Of a stretch of DNA of 64,000 bases, positions 16,963-25,486 are shown piece by piece. Below the pieces are notes generated by a model. It made no database searches. It saw only the letters and a list, made by a program, of their open reading frames with translations, and had not been told where the DNA came from. Within the stretch, counting starts at the first letter, position 1. Each line of letters opens with the position of its first letter. The stretch is from Bacteroides caccae (GTDB lineage: Bacteria; Bacteroidota; Bacteroidia; Bacteroidales; Bacteroidaceae): positions 2,914,001-2,978,000 of the forward strand of contig NZ_CP022412.2 of assembly GCF_002222615.2 (NCBI RefSeq). The letters run 5' to 3'. The translations under genes and the position numbers were made by a program.

Positions 16963-17388
16963 ATGGTAGCAAAACAACTTTCTATCTTTTTGGAAAACAA
17001 GTCAGGTCGTTTGACGGAAGTGACTGAAGTGCTGGCAAAAGAAAATATCAACCTTTCTGCCTTGTGCATCGCCGAAAATGCTGATTTTGGCATTCTGCGT
17101 GGAATTGTATCCGATCCGGATAGAGCATACAAAGCCTTAAAAGACAATCATTTTGCAGTGAATGTGACTGATGTGGTCGGCATTAGCTGTCCGAACGTAC
17201 CCGGAGCTTTGGCAAAGGTACTGGGATATTTGTCTGCTGAAGGAGTGTTTATTGAATATATGTACTCATTTGCTAACAACAATATTGCAAATGTGGTGAT
17301 TCGCCCCAGCAATCTGGATAAATGCATCGAAGTGCTGAAAGAAAAGAAAGTCGACCTGTTGGCGGCAAGCGATTTGTATAAATTGTAG
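16963..17388 (+). CDS. Tandem ACT-domain amino acid-binding protein
   Basis: A 141-residue protein made of two ACT domains (about 4-65 and 70-138). The first shows LSIFLENKSGRLTEVTEVLAK and the second GISCPNVPGALAKVLGYLS, both with the Gly turn of ACT ligand sites. No catalytic domain is attached, so a regulatory, amino acid-sensing role is inferred. It is co-transcribed with paaK, a pairing common in Bacteroidota and other anaerobes. Confidence 0.88.
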   Translation: MVAKQLSIFLENKSGRLTEVTEVLAKENINLSALCIAENADFGILRGIVSDPDRAYKALKDNHFAVNVTDVVGISCPNVPGALAKVLGYLSAEGVFIEYMYSFANNNIANVVIRPSNLDKCIEVLKEKKVDLLAASDLYKL

Positions 17389-17436
17389 TATTATAGCTGA
17401 AATGTAGACAGTAGAAAATGAATTGTAAATAATATG

Positions 17437-17481
17437 CGGTGAATAGGTTGCGCTTTTAAGTGATGTGCAGTTTATTCACCG
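17437..17481 (+). terminator. Weak hairpin after the ACT-domain gene
   Basis: CGGTGAATA (17437-17445) pairs with TATTCACCG (17473-17481) around a long loop, 49 bases after the stop. There is no T run directly behind it, so termination is uncertain. Confidence 0.4.
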
Positions 17482-17562
17482 TATATTGTTTCCGGTTCGC
17501 CGTTATTTTCTCCCCTTTTGTCGATGTTTAACGCCTTTTATGTATTAAAAAACATAGATTAA

Positions 17563-17593
17563 TTGCTAAATTCCCAGCGAATAAGTAACTTTG
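17563..17593 (+). promoter_or_regulatory. Promoter of the bamD operon
   Basis: TTG (17563-17565), 20-bp spacer, TAACTTTG (17586-17593). Expected start near 17600, about 13 bases before the bamD ATG. Confidence 0.7.
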
Positions 17594-17612
17594 CGCATTA
17601 TTTTTAAATAGG

Positions 17613-18416
17613 ATGAAGAAAAATATCATTATAACTTTGCTTGCGGCAGCCACTCTGACATCATGTGGAGAGTATAATAAATTGCTGAAAAGCACCGATT
17701 ACGAATACAAGTACGAAGCCGCCAAAAACTATTTTGCGAAAGGGCAGTATAACCGCTCAGCTACTTTGCTGAACGAGTTAATAACCATTCTTAAAGGAAC
17801 CGATAAAGCGGAAGAATCCTTGTATATGTTGGGTATGAGCTATTATAATCAGAAAGATTATCAGACAGCAGCCCAGACATTTATCACCTATTTTAATACA
17901 TATCCGCGTGGCACATTTACCGAATTGGCACGTTTCCATGCAGGTAAGGCCTTGTTCTTGGATACTCCGGAACCACGTCTGGACCAATCGAGTACTTATC
18001 AGGCTATCCAACAATTACAGATGTTCATGGAATACTTTCCGAATAGTGTCAAGAAGCAGGAAGCTCAGGATATGATTTTTGCTTTGCAGGATAAGCTGGT
18101 GTTGAAAGAACTTTATTCGGCAAAACTATATTATAATTTGGGTAATTATATGGGTAATAATTATGAGTCTTGTGTAATCACGGCTCAGAATGCACTGAAA
18201 GATTATCCTTATACCGATTATCGCGAAGAACTTTCTATATTAATTCTGCGTGCAAGATACGAAATGGCTATTTATAGCGTGGAAGATAAAAAGGCGGATC
18301 GTTATCGTGAAACTGTTGATGAGTATTATGCTTTTAAGAATGAGTTTCCGGAAAGCAAGTACTTGAAAGAGGCTGAGAAAATATTTAATGAATCACAAAA
18401 AGTAATTAAAGACTAA
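17613..18416 (+). CDS. bamD: Outer membrane assembly lipoprotein BamD
   Basis: A 267-residue outer membrane lipoprotein that, with BamA, folds beta-barrel proteins. The signal peptide ends in a lipobox (LTSCG, Cys about 19). TPR-like repeats follow, including YNRSATLLNELI, YMLGMSYYNQKDYQTAAQTF and YMGNNYESCVITAQNAL, with the usual FITYFNTYPRG and EELSILILRARYEMA blocks of BamD/YfiO. It leads an operon with the omega-like protein and DUF4293. Confidence 0.92.
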   Translation: MKKNIIITLLAAATLTSCGEYNKLLKSTDYEYKYEAAKNYFAKGQYNRSATLLNELITILKGTDKAEESLYMLGMSYYNQKDYQTAAQTFITYFNTYPRGTFTELARFHAGKALFLDTPEPRLDQSSTYQAIQQLQMFMEYFPNSVKKQEAQDMIFALQDKLVLKELYSAKLYYNLGNYMGNNYESCVITAQNALKDYPYTDYREELSILILRARYEMAIYSVEDKKADRYRETVDEYYAFKNEFPESKYLKEAEKIFNESQKVIKD

Positions 18417-18430
18417 ATTTAAATAGATTT

Positions 18431-18766
18431 ATGGACTACAAAAAAACGAATGCTCCTGCTACAACGGTAACCCGTGACATGATGGAACTCTGTGCCGATA
18501 CAGGAAATGTTTATGAAACTGTTGCTATTATTGGTAAGCGTGCTAACCAGATCAGCGTGGAAATCAAGAACGACCTTTCTAAGAAATTGGCAGAGTTTGC
18601 TTCTTACAATGATAACTTGGAAGAAGTATTTGAGAATAGAGAGCAAATCGAAATTTCTCGTTATTATGAGAAGTTGCCGAAACCGGACTTGATTGCTACG
18701 CAAGAATACATCGAAGGGAAAATATATTATAGAAATCCGGCAAAGGAAAAGGAAAAACTTCAGTAA
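18431..18766 (+). CDS. rpoZ: RNA polymerase omega-like subunit (RpoZ, Bacteroidota type)
   Basis: A 111-residue protein with the Rpb6/omega core: NVYETVAIIGKRANQISVEIKNDL corresponds to the conserved ALRARQI-type helix that latches the beta-prime C-terminus. It is longer than E. coli omega and carries a Bacteroidota-specific tail ending IYYRNPAKEKEK. The position behind bamD is a recurrent Bacteroidota arrangement. Confidence 0.85.
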   Translation: MDYKKTNAPATTVTRDMMELCADTGNVYETVAIIGKRANQISVEIKNDLSKKLAEFASYNDNLEEVFENREQIEISRYYEKLPKPDLIATQEYIEGKIYYRNPAKEKEKLQ

Positions 18767-18873
18767 TTTATTTTCTGACGAAAGAATTGATAGTCAAGTA
18801 GTAAGCGGGAAAGTAATTCCTATTCCTTATTGCTTGGCTATTATTGTTTAACTTAACTACTATTAGAATACTT

Positions 18874-19317
18874 ATGATTCAACGAATTCAAACAGTTTAT
18901 TTACTGATTGTTACAGGGTTGCTTATTACGGCAATGTGTTTGCCAATGGGATATTTTACTGATACAATGGGCGAACATCCCTTCAAAGCTTTAGGAATGG
19001 ATGTAAATGGTGCTTTTCAATCTACATGGGGATTGTTTGGCATATTGATGCTTAGCACTATAGTTGCTTTTGCTACTATCTTTTTATATAAGAATCGTAT
19101 GTTGCAGATTCGTATGTCTATTTTCAATAGCTTGCTGCTGGTAGGATATTATATTGCTTTCTTTGCTTTTTATTTTGCATTGAAAAACGATGAGAATCTT
19201 TTCCGTATCGGTTGGGCGCTTTGTTTACCCCTTGTTTCTATCATTCTGAATATACTGGCTATCCGTTCTATAGGACGTGATGAAGTTATGGTTAAAGCTG
19301 CCGATAGATTGAGATAA
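18874..19317 (+). CDS. DUF4293 family membrane protein
   Basis: A 147-residue integral membrane protein with four hydrophobic segments (about 6-26, 48-68, 75-98 and 108-130). Its sequence start MIQRIQTVYLL is that of the Bacteroidota family DUF4293, of unknown function. A longer frame begins at 18844, but conservation begins at the ATG at 18874. It closes the bamD-rpoZ operon and is followed by a strong terminator. Confidence 0.8.
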   Translation: MIQRIQTVYLLIVTGLLITAMCLPMGYFTDTMGEHPFKALGMDVNGAFQSTWGLFGILMLSTIVAFATIFLYKNRMLQIRMSIFNSLLLVGYYIAFFAFYFALKNDENLFRIGWALCLPLVSIILNILAIRSIGRDEVMVKAADRLR

Positions 19318-19341
19318 TCGTCAGAAATAAGAATATAATAT

Positions 19342-19383
19342 AAAATGGCCACTGTTTCAGCAATGAACTAGTGGCCATTTTTA
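19342..19383. terminator. Bidirectional terminator
   Basis: AAATGGCCACT and AGTGGCCATTT form an 11-bp stem, with A and T tracts flanking it. It lies between the convergent DUF4293 and beta-barrel genes and can serve both. Confidence 0.88.
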
Positions 19384-19402
19384 TAATCTGATGAGAGATT
19401 AT

Positions 19403-20125
19403 TTATTTCTTCAAATCAAAAAGATAGGTGAGTTTTACAGTGATTGTGCCATGCGCTGCGCGGGCGAAATAATCTTTTTTTGTTGTACTGTAGAAGTCGG
19501 ATAAGGCAAAATAATAACGACCTTCTACCAAAAAACTGCCGGCTTTTTTCGTTCTTAGTTCCACGCCGCCACCGCCAGTGATACCATAATCGAATTTATT
19601 CTGGATCTTAACTCCATATATCGCTTTCTGGGTGTTCGACAACGTATTCATATCTATGCCCTCTATTGTTTCCGATTCACCGATCAGAAAACCGATTTGA
19701 GGACCTGCATGAACAAAGAACTGCAAACCTCTTTCTCGTCCGAAAGCAAGATGCGCAAGAAAAGGGATATCGACATAGGTCATCTTGCGGGTATATGTCT
19801 TGCCGGGTACTTTAATCGTTTGCCCGTTTTCATCTTCCATTTCAAATAACTCATCCCAGCCTCGTTGTGAGATATTAAGTTCTACTTGTGCGCCACAGAT
19901 CATGGCAAAATACTTTTCGGAAATATAACGTGCCGTCAATCCTCCGGTAATTCCCATAAGGCTGTTTTGCTTAATAGTAGGAGTGAAGGAAGCGCTGTTC
20001 AGGTTGACACCTCCATTGACACCAACAGAGAAGTTACTTCGTGGCTCTCCGATCTGTGCAGTAGCAGGAAAAACAAGTCCTGTAAGCAGGAGTGTTGCGA
20101 GCAAAAATGTCTTTATCTTTATCAT
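19403..20125 (-). CDS. Outer membrane beta-barrel protein (PorT-like family)
   Basis: A 240-residue protein with a signal peptide (about 1-23, ending ATAQ) and alternating amphipathic strands typical of a small beta-barrel: NFSVGVNGGVNLNSASF, GITGGLTARYISEKYF, YVDIPFLAHLAFG, and the final strand ITVKLTYLFDLKK. It ends in a lysine pair rather than the usual aromatic residue. The PorT/OmpX-like assignment is by pattern only. The ATG at 20125 is preferred over 20146 because it gives a clean signal peptide. It follows the LysM gene by 7 bases and is probably in its operon. Confidence 0.78.
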   Translation of the reverse strand: MIKIKTFLLATLLLTGLVFPATAQIGEPRSNFSVGVNGGVNLNSASFTPTIKQNSLMGITGGLTARYISEKYFAMICGAQVELNISQRGWDELFEMEDENGQTIKVPGKTYTRKMTYVDIPFLAHLAFGRERGLQFFVHAGPQIGFLIGESETIEGIDMNTLSNTQKAIYGVKIQNKFDYGITGGGGVELRTKKAGSFLVEGRYYFALSDFYSTTKKDYFARAAHGTITVKLTYLFDLKK

Positions 20126-20132
20126 TTTCGTA

Positions 20133-21893
20133 TTATTCGAAATCAAGTTTTACTAATTCAAAGTTCTTAGTGAAACGTATGAAGAACACCTTTTTATTAA
20201 TAAATCCTCCCCAGTTGTTTACACGCTCGAATTTGAAACCGGTCTGGATAGGAGTAAGGTTCATCTTGGACAGGTTATTTTCCAGTTCCGAGCCATAGCG
20301 TGACAATCCTTTCAGGAAGAAGAAACCTGTATCGAAACCAAGCATTGCATAGTTGGGATATTTGCTGGCTAAATCTTTGCTGTACCATTTGTGGTAGGCA
20401 TTAGTAAATTGCACGGCAGCCGGGAACAAAGTATTTGTATAAAATGAGGAGTAGAAATATACATCTAGTTCAAAGAAACTTTCCAGGTGATCTTTTGTGT
20501 TAGTCTGCCATTCCGGATAACCGAATAAATGAATGTTGGGACCCGGATTATCTCTGACTAACAGGGTTAACTGTGGAAGTATCTTGATTAATAATACATT
20601 TTTACCGGATGTCGGAATAAAGATATTTTCTTTATCGTTGCGTAGTGCTGCTTTCAGCGTTTCTTTAGTTGCGCTTTCGTCTACAGTCCGCATGGAAATG
20701 CCTTTGCTTTTCAATTCCTGCTTCAACCCACTGATGAAGTCAGCTTTTTCTTTGTCCGGATTTGCCGATTCAATAAAAATAACATGAGAATTGGGGAATT
20801 GGCGAGTGAAATGCTCGTATACTTCAGAATATAAATATGATTGTGGAGTATTAATCTGATAAACGGCAGGATTGTTGAATACTTCTTCGCCTTTTTGTGA
20901 GAAAGGAATCACTAGACGAATACCATTCTTTTCCGCAAAATCAGATAACGGTTTAATTTGACTTTGATGCATCGGGCCGAAGATGACATTCATTTCTTTC
21001 ATCTCTTTTTTAGCCAGAATTGTGTTCAACGTGGAAACTTCTTTACCGCAATCGTATACATACAAATCAAGAGAAGTACCCGTACGTTTCAAACTATCAA
21101 CTGCCATTAAAAAACCTTCATAATATTCTACCATACGTTTGTCTTCCTGGAAAGGCAGTAACAGAGCGGCTTTAATAGTCGAGATATTCTTCGGAGTTTC
21201 TTTACTCTTACGGAAAAGTTCGCTGTTGCTGGGAGGAACCGCATATAGATCTTCCTTGGGTGTAGGTTGCACTGGTGTTGCAGAAGGATAAGGGATACAG
21301 AGTAGTTGTCCTTTTTTCATTCCCTTTTTCAGTTCGGGATTAGCGTTGATTAATTCTTGTTCGCTGATTCCATATTCGCGGCTCACGCTAAATATAGTCT
21401 CTTTGCGTTTAACCTTGTGCATCTCTTTACATCTGGCTACTACCGGACCTTGGATCGCAGGTTGTGTCACCGAAGTCTGCACCGTATTGGTTGGTTCTTT
21501 TTCCAACGGGATGAGAATTACCTGTCCGATGCGAAAATTCTCAGCGCTTAACCCGGGATTTGCTTCACAGATTGCCTTGGCGGATACGTTATACATTGTA
21601 GTCAGTTTATATAAAGTCTCTCCGGCTTGAATCGTATGGAATGTTTCCCCTTTCTGAGTATCCTTTCCTTTGGGAATTTTAATAGTCTGTCCGGCATAAA
21701 TCTTCTCATCGCAACCGGGATTCAAGCGGATGATGTCAGATGTAGTGACATTGTACATCTTGGAGATAGAGTATAAACTTTGTCCTTTTTCGATAGTATG
21801 CAAGAAAAATGATTGATTTTCTTGGGCATAACTGATAGCGTATGAAGCGCTTATAAAAAGCAAAAATAAGAATAATCGGTTTATCGGTTTCAT
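20133..21893 (-). CDS. LysM-repeat protein with type 1 periplasmic-binding fold
   Basis: A 586-residue exported protein. A signal peptide (1-23) is followed by three LysM peptidoglycan-binding domains (31-74, 85-129, 158-201) and a C-terminal region (about 235-586) resembling a type 1 periplasmic-binding fold, with AALLLPFQEDKRMVEYYEGF, NVIFGPMHQSQIKPLSDFAE and HVIFIESANPDKEKADFI. The same fold occurs in LpoA, an activator of a peptidoglycan synthase, so a cell-wall role is plausible (inference). A -7 element at 21928-21935 supports the ATG at 21893. Confidence 0.85.
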   Translation of the reverse strand: MKPINRLFLFLLFISASYAISYAQENQSFFLHTIEKGQSLYSISKMYNVTTSDIIRLNPGCDEKIYAGQTIKIPKGKDTQKGETFHTIQAGETLYKLTTMYNVSAKAICEANPGLSAENFRIGQVILIPLEKEPTNTVQTSVTQPAIQGPVVARCKEMHKVKRKETIFSVSREYGISEQELINANPELKKGMKKGQLLCIPYPSATPVQPTPKEDLYAVPPSNSELFRKSKETPKNISTIKAALLLPFQEDKRMVEYYEGFLMAVDSLKRTGTSLDLYVYDCGKEVSTLNTILAKKEMKEMNVIFGPMHQSQIKPLSDFAEKNGIRLVIPFSQKGEEVFNNPAVYQINTPQSYLYSEVYEHFTRQFPNSHVIFIESANPDKEKADFISGLKQELKSKGISMRTVDESATKETLKAALRNDKENIFIPTSGKNVLLIKILPQLTLLVRDNPGPNIHLFGYPEWQTNTKDHLESFFELDVYFYSSFYTNTLFPAAVQFTNAYHKWYSKDLASKYPNYAMLGFDTGFFFLKGLSRYGSELENNLSKMNLTPIQTGFKFERVNNWGGFINKKVFFIRFTKNFELVKLDFE

Positions 21894-21927
21894 CAAATTA
21901 TAACTATTAGTTCTTGAAATCAAGGAA

Positions 21928-21935
21928 CAAAGGTA
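21928..21935 (-). promoter_or_regulatory. Promoter -7 element of the LysM gene
   Basis: TACCTTTG on the minus strand, 35 bases upstream of the ATG at 21893. No clear -33 element. Confidence 0.5.
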
Positions 21936-22019
21936 CAAATAATGCCCTATATCTTCATAAGATTTGAGTTAAGAAAATAATATTGTGCTTTTTTAGGAGC
22001 ATATTTCGGGCGGAAACAT

Positions 22020-22027
22020 TAATTTTG
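22020..22027 (+). promoter_or_regulatory. Promoter -7 element of uvrA
   Basis: TAATTTTG, with expected transcript start near 22034 and the ATG at 22046. It excludes the longer frame opening at 21983. The -33 element is poor and I saw no LexA-like dyad. Confidence 0.5.
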
Positions 22028-22045
22028 CAACATTTATGGAAGAAT

Positions 22046-24877
22046 ATGAATATGCAGGAAACAGAATATATTAATGTGTATGGTGCGCGCGTACATAATT
22101 TGAAGGATATTGATGCCGAGATTCCCCGTAATAGCTTGACTGTGATTACCGGATTGAGTGGTAGTGGAAAATCTTCTTTGGCGTTTGATACGATATTTGC
22201 AGAAGGACAGCGTCGCTATATTGAAACCTTTTCAGCGTATGCCCGCAACTTTTTGGGTAATCTGGAGCGTCCGGATGTTGATAAAATAACCGGTTTGAGC
22301 CCGGTGATCTCTATTGAACAGAAAACGACGAATAAAAATCCGCGTTCTACGGTAGGAACTACTACTGAGATATACGATTATCTCCGTCTGCTTTATGCTC
22401 GTGCGGGAGTGGCTTATTCGTATCTGTCCGGTGAAGAAATGGTGAAATATACCGAGGAGCAGATTCTCGGTCTGATTCTGAAAGATTATAAAGGAAAGAA
22501 AATCTATTTGTTGGCTCCCTTGATTCGTACACGTAAAGGACATTATAGGGAGCTTTTTGAGCAAATACGTAAAAAAGGATATCTCTATGTTCGGGTAGAC
22601 GGTGAAGTGCGTGAAATTACTCATGGTATGAAACTCGACCGTTACAAGAATCACGATATAGAGGTAGTAATAGATAAGTTGGTCGTTACCGAAAAAGATG
22701 ATAGAAGACTGAAACAGAGTGTAGCGACGGCTATGCGTCAGGGAGACGGCTTGTTGATGATTCTGGATGCACAGACGGAAAGTATCCGTCATTATAGTAA
22801 GCGACTGATGTGTCCTGTCACCGGATTGTCTTATCGTGAACCGGCACCGCACAATTTTTCATTTAACTCTCCTCAGGGAGCGTGTCCAAAGTGTAAAGGG
22901 CTGGGAGTAGTCAATCAGATTGATGTGGATAAAGTGATTCCCGACTGTGAACAATCCATTTATGAAGGAGCCATAGCACCTTTGGGAAAATATAAAAATG
23001 CTATGATCTTCTGGCAAATCGGTGCTTTGTTGGAAAAATACGATGCAACACTGAAGACCCCAGTAAAGGAATTGCCGGATGATGCAATTGAAGAAGTGTT
23101 GTATGGTTCCGATGATCGTATAAAAATCAAAAGCTCGCTGATCGGTACTTCTTCTGATTATTTTGTCACTTACGAAGGGGTGGTGAAGTATATTCAGATG
23201 TTACAAGAGAAAGACGCTTCGGCTACGGCACAGAAATGGGCAGAACAATTTGCAAAAACAACTGTTTGTCCCGAATGTAAAGGTGCTCGCCTGAATAAAG
23301 AAGCCTTGCACTTCCGTATTCATGATAAAAATATCAACGAATTGGCGAATATGGACATCAGCGAATTATATGATTGGTTAATGAAAGTTGATGTATATCT
23401 TTCCGATAAACAGAAGAAGATTTCTGTAGAAATTTTGAAAGAAATTCGTACGCGTCTGAAATTCTTGTTAGATGTCGGATTGGATTATCTTGCTTTGAAC
23501 CGTAGTTCGGTGAGTCTTTCCGGTGGTGAAAGTCAACGTATCCGTTTAGCTACACAGATTGGCTCGCAGTTGGTGAATGTACTATATATCTTGGATGAAC
23601 CGAGTATTGGTTTGCATCAGCGTGATAACCTGCGTCTTATTAATTCGTTGAAAGAACTTCGTGACATGGGAAACTCCGTAATTGTAGTGGAACATGATAA
23701 AGATATGATGCTGGCTGCCGATTATGTGATTGACATGGGGCCAAAAGCCGGACGTCTCGGTGGAGAAGTCGTTTTTGCCGGAACTCCAACGGAAATGTTG
23801 AAGACGAATACAATGACTTCACAATATTTGAATGGAAAAATGAAGATAGAAATCCCTGCTAAACGTCGGAAAGGGAATGGAAAATCTATCTGGTTGAGAG
23901 GCGCGAAAGGTAATAATCTGAAAAATGTTGATGTTGAATTTCCATTAGGTAAACTGATTTGCGTCACAGGTGTATCAGGGAGTGGAAAATCAACCTTGAT
24001 TAATGAAACATTACAACCTATTCTTTTACAAAAATTCTACCGTTCATTACAAGATCCTTTGGAATATGATTCTATTGAAGGATTGGAGAATATAGATAAA
24101 GTAGTCAATGTAGACCAATCCCCGTTGGGGCGTACCCCACGCTCCAACCCGGCCACCTATACGGGGGTATTTTCGGATATCCGTAACTTGTTTGTCGGTC
24201 TTCCGGAAGCTAAGATTCGCGGATACAAACCGGGACGTTTCTCCTTTAATGTTTCGGGCGGACGTTGTGAAGCATGTACAGGAAACGGTTATAAGACGAT
24301 TGAAATGAACTTCCTGCCTGATGTATATGTACCTTGTGAAGTTTGTCATGGCAAGCGATATAACCGGGAAACATTGGAAGTCCGTTTCAAGGGAAAGTCC
24401 ATAGCCGATGTGCTTGATATGACGATTAACCGTGCCGTTGAATTTTTTGAGAATGTTCCGCAAATTTTGAACAAGATTAAAGTATTGCAGGATGTCGGAC
24501 TAGGCTACATTAAGCTGGGGCAATCATCTACCACTCTTTCCGGCGGAGAGAGCCAGCGTGTGAAACTGGCAACGGAACTTTCAAAACGTGATACGGGAAA
24601 AACTCTTTATATTCTTGATGAACCGACTACAGGACTTCATTTCGAAGATATCCGGGTGCTAATGGGTGTACTGAACAAACTTGTCGATAAAGGAAACACA
24701 GTTATTGTTATCGAACATAATCTGGATGTGATAAAAATGGCGGATTACCTTATTGATATGGGCCCTGAAGGTGGTAAGGGTGGGGGAGAACTCTTAAGTT
24801 ACGGAACGCCGGAAGAGGTAGTGAAGAGTACTAAAGGATATACGCCAAAGTTTCTTCGCGAAGAACTGGGGCTTTAA
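22046..24877 (+). CDS. uvrA: Excinuclease ABC subunit UvrA
   Basis: A 943-residue damage-recognition ATPase. Two ABC-type halves are present, with Walker A GLSGSGKSS near residue 37 and GVSGSGKST near 640. Signature blocks SLSGGESQRIRLA and TLSGGESQRVKLA and Walker B motifs YILDEPSIGLH and YILDEPTTGLH follow. Zinc-binding cysteines show in CPKCKGLG and in the pair CEACTGNGYK with CEVCHGKRY. It works with UvrB encoded at 13476-15509. Length is as expected. YbaK follows 23 bases later and may share the transcript. Confidence 0.98.
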   Translation: MNMQETEYINVYGARVHNLKDIDAEIPRNSLTVITGLSGSGKSSLAFDTIFAEGQRRYIETFSAYARNFLGNLERPDVDKITGLSPVISIEQKTTNKNPRSTVGTTTEIYDYLRLLYARAGVAYSYLSGEEMVKYTEEQILGLILKDYKGKKIYLLAPLIRTRKGHYRELFEQIRKKGYLYVRVDGEVREITHGMKLDRYKNHDIEVVIDKLVVTEKDDRRLKQSVATAMRQGDGLLMILDAQTESIRHYSKRLMCPVTGLSYREPAPHNFSFNSPQGACPKCKGLGVVNQIDVDKVIPDCEQSIYEGAIAPLGKYKNAMIFWQIGALLEKYDATLKTPVKELPDDAIEEVLYGSDDRIKIKSSLIGTSSDYFVTYEGVVKYIQMLQEKDASATAQKWAEQFAKTTVCPECKGARLNKEALHFRIHDKNINELANMDISELYDWLMKVDVYLSDKQKKISVEILKEIRTRLKFLLDVGLDYLALNRSSVSLSGGESQRIRLATQIGSQLVNVLYILDEPSIGLHQRDNLRLINSLKELRDMGNSVIVVEHDKDMMLAADYVIDMGPKAGRLGGEVVFAGTPTEMLKTNTMTSQYLNGKMKIEIPAKRRKGNGKSIWLRGAKGNNLKNVDVEFPLGKLICVTGVSGSGKSTLINETLQPILLQKFYRSLQDPLEYDSIEGLENIDKVVNVDQSPLGRTPRSNPATYTGVFSDIRNLFVGLPEAKIRGYKPGRFSFNVSGGRCEACTGNGYKTIEMNFLPDVYVPCEVCHGKRYNRETLEVRFKGKSIADVLDMTINRAVEFFENVPQILNKIKVLQDVGLGYIKLGQSSTTLSGGESQRVKLATELSKRDTGKTLYILDEPTTGLHFEDIRVLMGVLNKLVDKGNTVIVIEHNLDVIKMADYLIDMGPEGGKGGGELLSYGTPEEVVKSTKGYTPKFLREELGL

Positions 24878-24900
24878 TCTATGCTAAAAACATACCGAAA

Positions 24901-25380
24901 ATGAAAATCAATAAAACAAATGCAGCCCGACTATTGGATAAAGCCAAAATAACTTATGAGCTTATTCCTTATGAAGTAGATGAAAAGGATTTAAGTGCTG
25001 TACACGTAGCAGCTAGTTTGGGTGAGAATATAGAACAGGTATTTAAGACTCTCGTATTGCATGGTGATAAAAGCGGATATTTTGTCTGCGTTATTCCTGG
25101 AGAGCATGAAGTCGATTTAAAACTGGCAGCTAAAGCCTCCGGTAATAAGAAGTGTGATTTGATCCCTATGAAAGAGCTTTTGCCGTTAACCGGATATATT
25201 CGGGGAGGGTGTTCGCCTATTGGTATGAAAAAGCATTTCCCTACTTATATCCATGAAACATGCCGGCATTTTCCGTATATTTATATAAGTGCCGGTGTGC
25301 GTGGACTTCAGATAAAAATAGCTCCGGAAGATCTAATACATGAAGCGAAAGCGGAAATTTGTGTCCTGTTTGCAGAGTAA
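24901..25380 (+). CDS. ybaK: YbaK/EbsC family Cys-tRNA(Pro) deacylase
   Basis: A 159-residue editing enzyme of the YbaK/ProX family that hydrolyses Cys-tRNA-Pro. Typical family blocks are the N-terminal NAARLLDKAKITYEL, EQVFKTLVLHGD, the catalytic lysine region ELLPLTGYIRGGCSPIGMKK and the C-terminal YISAGVRGLQIKIAPEDL. Length matches E. coli YbaK (159). It follows uvrA closely; no functional link is known. Confidence 0.92.
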   Translation: MKINKTNAARLLDKAKITYELIPYEVDEKDLSAVHVAASLGENIEQVFKTLVLHGDKSGYFVCVIPGEHEVDLKLAAKASGNKKCDLIPMKELLPLTGYIRGGCSPIGMKKHFPTYIHETCRHFPYIYISAGVRGLQIKIAPEDLIHEAKAEICVLFAE

Positions 25381-25417
25381 TTTCAATTTATTCTGAAGTA
25401 AATATGGCTACATATTC

Positions 25418-25447
25418 TTTGAATAAATCAAAAAAAGTATATATTTG
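25418..25447 (+). promoter_or_regulatory. Promoter of the POT transporter gene
   Basis: TTTG (25418-25421), 18-bp spacer, TATATTTG (25440-25447). Expected start near 25454, giving a leader of about 33 bases. Confidence 0.7.
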
Positions 25448-25486
25448 CAGGAAATATCAATTTTATTAATCTAATATTCTTTTTAT

